From Sedimentisphaerales bacterium (GTDB lineage Bacteria; Planctomycetota; Phycisphaerae; Sedimentisphaerales; Anaerobacaceae), in contig JAFGRL010000157.1 in assembly GCA_016935195.1 (NCBI GenBank), positions 1-41,154 of the forward strand: a stretch of 41,154 nt of DNA, written 5' to 3'. The position numbers were made by a program, and so were the translations under genes. This document shows positions 35,326-41,154 of the stretch, in pieces. The notes under the pieces were generated by a model. It did not search any database. It saw only the letters and a program-made list of their open reading frames with translations, and was not told the DNA's origin. Within the stretch, counting starts at the first letter, position 1; each line of letters opens with the position of its first letter.

Positions 35326-37908
35326 ATGACAGCCTGGGCAAGTACAGGCCTTAAAGGTTTAGATAAGATAATTTGCGATTTGAAAAAGGGCGACAACGTC
35401 GTTTGGCAGGTCGATAGTATAGAACACTATAGTCACTTTGTTAGGCCATATGTAAAAAAAGCCTTAGAAGATAAAAGAAACATTGTTTATATGAGGTTTG
35501 CCCAGCATAAACCTCTAATCGAAAATCAGTCAGATGTGACAGTATACCAACTTGATGCAAAGGGTGGTTTCGAAACTTTTTCTACACAGGTCCACGCTAT
35601 AATCTCCCAGGAAGGCACTGAGGCTTATTATGTATTTGATTGCCTTTCTGACTTGTTAAGTGCCTGGGCAACGGATTTGATGGTTGGCAATTTCTTTATG
35701 GTTACTTGTCCCTACCTTTTCGAACTGGACACAATTGCCTACTTTGCTATATTGCGAAATTATCATTCTTTCCAGACGGTTGCCCGTATCCGTGAAACAA
35801 CCCAACTACTGCTGGATGTTTACAATTTTGAAGGAAACTTTTACATCCATCCTTTGAAGGTATGGAAACGATACTCTCCTACAATGTTTTTGCCTCATCT
35901 GCAGCAAGGCCAAGAATTTACACCTGTAATAAGCAGCATTGATGCGAGTAAACTTTTGAGCCATATTTCTCAGAAAAGCCCGAATGGTTCGGCAAGATTT
36001 CTGGACCACTGGGACCGCCTGTTTATGAAAGCAGACAATTTAACAAAAGCACCGCCGGACTCAAAAGATGTTAAAGAATTCCTCCGAGAGCTTTGCAGAA
36101 TAATGGTTGGGCGAGAAAAAAGAATTTCGCAGCTTGCTCAAAACAGTTTCTCTCTTGAGGATTTGATAAATATCAAGAGCAGATTGATTGGCAGCGGCTT
36201 CATTGGCGGCAAGGCCGTCGGAATGCTGCTGGCTCAAAAAATCTTAGCCAATGATAAGTCGTTCGATTGGGATCAATACACCGAACCGCACGATTCATTC
36301 TATGTTGGGTCAGATGTGTTTTACAGCTACATAGTTGAAAACGGCTGGTGGAAACTGCTTATGAAGCAGAAAACAAAAGAAGGCTACTTTGACATAGCTC
36401 TTGAAATGAAAGAACACCTCCTGCGAGGCAAATTTCCTGACCAGGTGCGTGAGCGGTTCCAGGAGATAATAGAATATTTCGGCCAATCACCGATTATTGT
36501 CCGTTCAAGTAGTCTGCTGGAAGATTCGTTTGGCAATGCGTTTGCCGGAAAATATGAAAGCTTATTCCTTGTAAATCAGGGCGACCCCGAACAGCGTTAC
36601 TCTGAATTTGAAGAAGCTGTGCGAAGAGTTTATGCCAGCACTATGGATGAAAGTGCTCTTGCATACCGTTTGCAGCGAGGACTTGACCAGCAGGATGAAC
36701 AAATGGCCTTGCTCGTCCAACGCGTATCTGGCTCCTATAAGAAAAGTTACTTTTTCCCTGATCTGGCCGGTGTAGGTGTCTCATATAATACTTTTGTCTG
36801 GAAATCTGAACTTGATCCCAAAGCTGGCATGCTAAGACTCGTCTTTGGTCTGGGCACCAGAGCGGTAGATCGTGTTGAGGATGATTACCCACAAACAATA
36901 GCTTTAGACCATCCGTTGTTACGACCCTATGCTGATAGAGAAGGCCAAAGCAGATTCTCTCAGCACAATGCCGACCTTCTCGATACCAGCCAAAATTGCT
37001 TAAGAACTGTTAGTGTGACTGATCTATTGAATGATGAACTCAATATGAAACTGGACTTGATAGCAGATACAGACCCACATACCGAGCGAAAAATGAAAGA
37101 GCTGGGTATGAAGAATCAGAGATATTGGCTTCTGACATTTAAGAAGCTCCTGTCAAATACCAACTTCACTGAAATAATGCAGAAAATACTTAAAACCCTG
37201 GAAAAATATTACCAATACCCAGTCGATATAGAATTCACGGTTAACTTCACAGGTGATGATGCGTTCAAAATCAATTTAGTTCAATGCAGACCTCTACAAA
37301 CCAAAGGAATAAAAGCAAGCGTGCAACTTCCCGAAAACATCAAACCTGAAAAAGTACTTTTTGCTTCACAAGGCTACACTATGGGAGGCAGTATCTCCCA
37401 GCCAATTAAAAGAATTATTTATGTTGACCCACAGGCATATGTGGAAACTCCGATTTCACAGAAATATAGCATCGCAAGGCTGATCGGAAAACTGAATAGG
37501 CAGATAGCCAATAAAGAAAACACTCCAACCATCTTGTTAGGCCCTGGCAGATGGGGCACAACCACGCCAAGCTTAGGTGTTCCAGTTAATTTTGCCGAAA
37601 TCAATAAGATAACAGTGCTTGCCGAAATAGCTTATGAGGGCGGAAATTTAATGCCGGAGCTTTCTTTCGGCACACACTTCTTCCAGGATCTGGTTGAAAG
37701 TGACATATTTTATGTCGCCCTTTTCCCGCAAAAAGAGAGCGTTGTGTTCAACAAGGATAAGCTTGCAGAAATGCCCAATCTACTAACCGACTTTTTTCCA
37801 GAAGAACGCAAGTATGAAGATGTTGTCAAGGTGTACGATCTTAACACCGGCCAACTCCAAATCATGTCTGACGTAGTATCCCAAAAAGTTATCTGTCTCT
37901 TTATATGA
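35326..37908 (+). CDS. Degenerate KaiC-like domain fused to PEP synthase/PPDK-type ATP-grasp protein
   Basis: An 860-residue cytosolic protein. Residues 1 to about 225 resemble a KaiC/RecA-like fold (TGLKGLDKIICDL at the start, YYVFDCLSDLL as the Walker B-like strand), but where the P-loop should be there is WQVDSIEHY, so it probably does not bind ATP in the usual way. Residues about 285-690 form a PPDK_N/PEP-synthase nucleotide domain with GFIGGKAVGM, IVRSSSLLEDSFGNAFAGKY, LLVQRVSG and LVQCRPLQ. The C-terminal part (about 690-860) has GPGRWGTTTPSLGVPV, a block often found after this kind of ATP-grasp. The phospho-His swivelling domain and the PEP/pyruvate barrel are not recognised, so it is not a normal PEP synthase. 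It starts 3 bases after the activator stop, so the two are almost certainly co-translated. The role is unknown; a signalling phosphotransferase or kinase acting with the activator is a guess. Confidence 0.85.
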   Translation: MTAWASTGLKGLDKIICDLKKGDNVVWQVDSIEHYSHFVRPYVKKALEDKRNIVYMRFAQHKPLIENQSDVTVYQLDAKGGFETFSTQVHAIISQEGTEAYYVFDCLSDLLSAWATDLMVGNFFMVTCPYLFELDTIAYFAILRNYHSFQTVARIRETTQLLLDVYNFEGNFYIHPLKVWKRYSPTMFLPHLQQGQEFTPVISSIDASKLLSHISQKSPNGSARFLDHWDRLFMKADNLTKAPPDSKDVKEFLRELCRIMVGREKRISQLAQNSFSLEDLINIKSRLIGSGFIGGKAVGMLLAQKILANDKSFDWDQYTEPHDSFYVGSDVFYSYIVENGWWKLLMKQKTKEGYFDIALEMKEHLLRGKFPDQVRERFQEIIEYFGQSPIIVRSSSLLEDSFGNAFAGKYESLFLVNQGDPEQRYSEFEEAVRRVYASTMDESALAYRLQRGLDQQDEQMALLVQRVSGSYKKSYFFPDLAGVGVSYNTFVWKSELDPKAGMLRLVFGLGTRAVDRVEDDYPQTIALDHPLLRPYADREGQSRFSQHNADLLDTSQNCLRTVSVTDLLNDELNMKLDLIADTDPHTERKMKELGMKNQRYWLLTFKKLLSNTNFTEIMQKILKTLEKYYQYPVDIEFTVNFTGDDAFKINLVQCRPLQTKGIKASVQLPENIKPEKVLFASQGYTMGGSISQPIKRIIYVDPQAYVETPISQKYSIARLIGKLNRQIANKENTPTILLGPGRWGTTTPSLGVPVNFAEINKITVLAEIAYEGGNLMPELSFGTHFFQDLVESDIFYVALFPQKESVVFNKDKLAEMPNLLTDFFPEERKYEDVVKVYDLNTGQLQIMSDVVSQKVICLFI

Positions 37909-38299
37909 ATTTGATACTATCAAAGCTAGAATCCGAGCTTAGTTTGAATGTATGTAATTGCAAAACTGTAAATCAAAAATGTAATGGTCTTTGACCTTAT
38001 GGTAAATGTGCCAAAGTACAAACTTTGCCCAATTTTCATGAAGACGGCTAATTGCCTAAAGCTTTTGGGCTGAATTATTCCGCAGTTATGGCGAATTAGT
38101 CAAATGTATTCTTTCTGAGTAAAAACATGTATATAATCGTTGGGGGACACAGGGAGTATAAAACTGTGGTTAAACAATTGATGGTATAACCCCAAACTAT
38201 ACATGATAAATATATTTAAGTTTAAAACTTTGACCTCGTTATCACAAATAGAAGTTCCAATGATCAGGATCGCGGCTACGGCATATAGCCTGTATTATT
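37909..38299. other. Gene-free interval between convergent units
   Basis: No convincing gene. A weak dyad GGTCTTTGACC lies near 37988, and a TATAAT with poor -35 lies near 38132. Following the latter is only a 20-codon frame, too short to call. No T-rich terminator is evident after 37908. Confidence 0.4.
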
Positions 38300-38548
38300 T
38301 TATCGACGTTCAAAAAGAATAATATTTGTTCCACCATCCAGATCATTTGGATCAAACTGAAAATCTTCATGCTGTCGCAAATATTGCTCCCATTCTTTAT
38401 CAGTGTCGCCGTAGGTATTGTTTTCGGCCTGTATCCTGCCGCAAGTGCAGCTAAAGTCGACCCGATAGTTGCATTGAGGCACGAATAATCGTTTGCAATT
38501 TTTACCACCAGAACAAGATGAACTCTGGGATTGGCTGTCCTGACTCAT
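38300..38548 (-). CDS. Small Cys-rich hypothetical protein
   Basis: Eighty-two residues, not recognised. After a Ser/Gln-rich start come six Cys within residues 12-36 ([19 protein letters not shown] then FSCTCGRI), a pattern that could bind zinc or form disulfides, followed by an acidic tail ([12 protein letters not shown]). There is no signal peptide or membrane span. The ribosome site is weak. It is a separate unit 164 bases beyond the methyltransferase-like gene on the same strand. The Cys spacing and acidic composition look protein-like rather than random, but coding status is uncertain. Confidence 0.45.
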   Translation of the reverse strand: MSQDSQSQSSSCSGGKNCKRLFVPQCNYRVDFSCTCGRIQAENNTYGDTDKEWEQYLRQHEDFQFDPNDLDGGTNIILFERR

Positions 38549-38712
38549 AAACTTTTACTTTCGTTGCGGTACTAATCCATTTCTTGAGAAAATCTAATGA
38601 TGAAATTTTCTAAAAATTGCTATTGTCGTCAATTCAAAACGTAAAAATAACGCAATAGCAGGGCAGATTGAAAAATCGAGATAATATGCAAATAACAATC
38701 CTGCCAGTGAAG

Positions 38713-39315
38713 CTAAAATGGGAAATGCCATAGAACCGGAATAATCCCATTTTCATGCAGGAGTTCAAGCAAATCTTCAATTTCCGGCAGGAGCAAAACA
38801 CCTACTGTATCCATAGCTATCCTTCGAATTGAATGAACGCTTACTTCGATCATATTGGGGCTGTTGTAGTTTGAGAAGCGAGGCCAGAATCTTGGGACTT
38901 TTTGCTTGTATATGCGGTATTGTTCGCCGAATTTTGATTCAAGATGGGTTTCTTCCATTTTAGTAGCAATAATGTGAACCGGTAAAATAATAGTGGGGAC
39001 AAGTATGAGTATCAGCAAGTTTTCAAAGCAAAGCCCCACACCAATAGCTAACAGGAAAGAGCCTATATAAAGCGGATTGCGACAGATTGAATAAGGACCT
39101 TCGGCGATAATTTCTTTGGATTTGCGGCTGCCTATATAGAAAGTGCACCATATGCGGATTACTAAACCTACCAAAAGAAATAGATATCCGCCGAACTCCA
39201 TAACAAAAGCAGTAGTTGACTCTATAGCCCAAGAAGGCCTTACAAAGACAGCAACAAAAACGATTGGAATGAAAGCCAATCGCAACAAATGTATTCTCAA
39301 CTTGCGTAATGACAT
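38713..39315 (-). CDS. Isoprenylcysteine carboxyl methyltransferase-like membrane protein
   Basis: A 200-residue membrane protein of the ICMT/PEMT superfamily. Four hydrophobic spans occupy about residues 10-28, 38-58, 82-100 and 100-118. The AdoMet-binding signature EGPYSICRNPLYIGSFLL (about 73-90) and the downstream KMEETHLESKFGEQYRIYKQKVPRFWP match the family. Bacterial members methylate lipids or small molecules of mostly unknown identity. The last 50 residues (VSVHSIRRIAMDTVGVLLLPEIEDLLELLHENG) extend beyond the family core. AAGGAAG precedes the ATG. It begins 13 bases after the glycosyltransferase gene, so the two form an operon, suggesting work on the same lipid or envelope molecule. 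Confidence 0.8.
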   Translation of the reverse strand: MSLRKLRIHLLRLAFIPIVFVAVFVRPSWAIESTTAFVMEFGGYLFLLVGLVIRIWCTFYIGSRKSKEIIAEGPYSICRNPLYIGSFLLAIGVGLCFENLLILILVPTIILPVHIIATKMEETHLESKFGEQYRIYKQKVPRFWPRFSNYNSPNMIEVSVHSIRRIAMDTVGVLLLPEIEDLLELLHENGIIPVLWHFPF

Positions 39316-39328
39316 AGTCTTCCTTTTT

Positions 39329-40885
39329 TCAAATACTGCTACTACTCAAATTGTCCTTAGCTTTTAGACACGGAAATAACATTGCTCTTTGGTACGGCAA
39401 ATGTACCACACGGCATTCAATATCAGATTTCTTTAGAATGTTAATAGCCTCAACAATATCGTCGTCCTCAATTACAAGGAAAAAACCGGTCTCGTTTTCC
39501 TTAACAAATTCCTTTATTTCTTCTAAAATAGTTTCTGTTTTGGTAAATGTTGGATATGGGTTGGAGTCATCTGTCAAATGTTCTACTTCATATGCGCCAT
39601 AAAACAATAATCCATCCGCACGTTCATCTACTGTACATAACTCATAGCTACCGGATGGCAGGTGTTTATTAACTTGAGACCACAGGGTCTTCATATTGTC
39701 CTGTGTTGGATAGTAAGCAAGAGCTAATTTTGAAATCAACAGTAGAAAAACCCAACAGCTCACCAGCCTAATTGGGCGAATGTAGCATTTTAGGAAACGT
39801 GAAAATGACACGCTGTCAATTACAGGGGCTTTTCGTATCCAAAGTTTTGCTGTGGCTATTGCCAACGGTACGAATACAGGAAGGGCATAGAGTCCAAGTT
39901 TTGAACTGGCCAAACATAGAATCACAAGCGGTACGAAAAAATAGCACAACAAAAATAATAGTTCCGGTTTTACCGAAAGTTCTTTCCACCATTGCTTACT
40001 GAGTAAAGCGGATTTAAATATGCCCTTCTTTTCCAGCCAGATTGCTGACCACGGCAGGGATCCGAAAATTAAAACCGGAACATATATCAAAGCGCCGCTA
40101 AAGCCGGGATTACGATTGTATTTTTCTGTGATAAGACGTCCTAAAATTTGATTATCGATAAAATAACTTAATGCACCCGGAACTTTAAAACCAACCCAGA
40201 TATACCAGCTTAATCCGGTAACCAAAAATATAAGAACACCTAAAAGTGACCACGGTGAGAGAAAATAACGTAATATTTCTTTCCTGATCAAAAGAAAGAC
40301 AAACATTCCGCCGCATGGAATTAGTATCGCAGGACCTTTGGCAAGAAACCCTAATCCCACTGCTCCGCATAAAAGCATTTGCCATAGAATTCTGGTTTTC
40401 CCCTGTATTTTAACACTTTTCCAGAAGCATAGAGCTGAAAGGGTGGTCCACAAGGCTAAAATTGTGTCAGGTGTAACAAAATTCGCCGCAATAAAGGGAA
40501 TAACCATAGTTGCATAAATCAGCGAAGACAATAAGGCCAGCCACTTATCTTTGAACATAGAATAACTCAGCCAGCCAACTGTTAAACTTGTTAGGACAAA
40601 GCACAAACCGTGAAAGAAGCGAACAGCAAACTCACTATGGCCAAAAAGCTTAAGACCTGCGATTATTCCCCAGTATATCATCGGAGGTTTATCAAGAAAT
40701 ATCTCATGTTCACCAAGATAAGGGATAAAAAGGCTGTCTTTAGCCAGCATTGTTACAGCGGTTCCCGTATAATAACCTTCATCTGGCTGCCAGATTCCGC
40801 GAGAACCTTGAAACAAGAACGCCAGGATTATTAGACAAATTATCAGGCACAACACAGTTGAGAAATTCACATTTTTAAATGACAT
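39329..40885 (-). CDS. ArnT/PMT-like membrane glycosyltransferase (GT39/GT83 type)
   Basis: A 518-residue polytopic membrane protein of the dolichyl-phosphate-mannose-protein mannosyltransferase clan. Marks of the family are the periplasmic-loop acidic motif WQPDEGYYTG just after the first span, FLDKPPMIYWG, and about eleven to twelve hydrophobic segments, with a soluble C-terminal region (about 405-518). Such enzymes take a sugar from a polyprenyl-phosphate donor and attach it to lipid A, protein or another envelope acceptor. Neither donor nor acceptor can be told from sequence. It is followed after 13 bases by the ICMT-like gene, and a sigma-70 promoter candidate lies upstream. Confidence 0.85.
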   Translation of the reverse strand: MSFKNVNFSTVLCLIICLIILAFLFQGSRGIWQPDEGYYTGTAVTMLAKDSLFIPYLGEHEIFLDKPPMIYWGIIAGLKLFGHSEFAVRFFHGLCFVLTSLTVGWLSYSMFKDKWLALLSSLIYATMVIPFIAANFVTPDTILALWTTLSALCFWKSVKIQGKTRILWQMLLCGAVGLGFLAKGPAILIPCGGMFVFLLIRKEILRYFLSPWSLLGVLIFLVTGLSWYIWVGFKVPGALSYFIDNQILGRLITEKYNRNPGFSGALIYVPVLIFGSLPWSAIWLEKKGIFKSALLSKQWWKELSVKPELLFLLCYFFVPLVILCLASSKLGLYALPVFVPLAIATAKLWIRKAPVIDSVSFSRFLKCYIRPIRLVSCWVFLLLISKLALAYYPTQDNMKTLWSQVNKHLPSGSYELCTVDERADGLLFYGAYEVEHLTDDSNPYPTFTKTETILEEIKEFVKENETGFFLVIEDDDIVEAINILKKSDIECRVVHLPYQRAMLFPCLKAKDNLSSSSI

Positions 40886-40969
40886 AATAGAATTTATTCC
40901 ATACTTTTCTTAAACTTTAGTGACAAGGCTATCAAGGTATAATACAAATATTATTTTCTTGAAAAAAAA

Positions 40970-40997
40970 ATTATAGCAGATTCTTTTCAATAATCAA
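40970..40997 (-). promoter_or_regulatory. Sigma-70-like promoter of the glycosyltransferase unit
   Basis: On the minus strand TTGATT (40992-40997), 16 bases, then TATAAT (40970-40975), a perfect -10. It gives a leader of about 80 bases before the ATG at 40885. The AT-rich surroundings make chance matches possible. Confidence 0.45.
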
Positions 40998-41154
40998 TAG
41001 CCATATAGCGAACTCATGGTGGGCCACAAATAGGACCTTTATTTGCTATGTGTTCGAAATAAACCAGAGGGCTTTTTAAAGATTGTGATGAACAATCTAC
41101 TCTGACCTTAGCGCAGATATAAAATCTGTCAAGTCGGTGAGTATTAAACTTTCA

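Noticed and set aside
38130-38192. A 20-codon frame starting MYIIVGG after a TATAAT
   Set aside because: Too short, no ribosome site, and the resemblance to a nucleotide-binding N-terminus is only a few residues.
1-41154. CRISPR arrays, tRNA or rRNA genes
   Set aside because: No regularly spaced repeats and no tRNA or rRNA signature sequences were seen on either strand by eye.

Overview
The window looks like a chromosomal segment of a Planctomycetota bacterium, most likely of the Phycisphaerae or Sedimentisphaerales type. The clues are a giant secreted LamG/phosphoesterase/thrombospondin-3 protein with the dockerin-like C-terminus common in that group, a type III glutamine synthetase, moderate GC content and a B12-dependent (class II) ribonucleotide reductase remnant. 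The assignment is inferred from protein style; there is no rRNA here to confirm it.

Layout. (1) 1-6368, plus strand: the 3' part of a gene for a very large modular exported protein with two different metallophosphoesterase domains, followed by a clear terminator. (2) About 6540-8730: a degraded accessory stretch with a truncated class II ribonucleotide reductase gene, a small coiled-coil-like protein and non-coding AT-rich DNA. (3) 8732-10728: an IS1634-like insertion sequence whose transposase has one in-frame amber stop; it lies 21 bases beyond the last gene of the next cluster. (4) 10750-33351, minus strand: thirteen co-directional genes in the order amt, glnK, glnA (type III), gltB, gltD, nadE, carB, carA, hisH, hisF, glmS, purF, guaA. 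(5) 33745-37908, plus strand, divergent from amt: a NifA-like sigma-54 activator and, 3 bases later, a protein joining a degenerate KaiC/RecA-like domain to a PEP-synthase-type ATP-grasp domain. (6) 38300-40885, minus strand: a small Cys-rich protein and a two-gene membrane unit (GT39-type glycosyltransferase and an isoprenylcysteine-methyltransferase-like protein).

The main result is region 4-5. Ammonium import (Amt), nitrogen sensing (PII), glutamine synthesis (GSIII) and glutamate synthase are followed on the same strand, mostly with gaps of 45 bases or less, by six further glutamine-related units from otherwise unrelated pathways: NAD, carbamoyl phosphate, histidine, hexosamine, purine and GMP synthesis. 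Nearly every protein either makes glutamine or spends its amide nitrogen, and all three glutaminase architectures occur (Ntn/class II, triad/class I, nitrilase type). Near-perfect sigma-54 promoters (GG-N10-GC with consensus flanks) lie upstream of amt and of glnA, and a sigma-54 activator gene is divergent from amt. I infer a dedicated 'glutamine economy' regulon: the activator switches on import and assimilation, and transcription continues into the glutamine-consuming enzymes. The PII protein has Phe at the position of the usual uridylylated Tyr51, so signalling is probably by ligand binding rather than uridylylation there.
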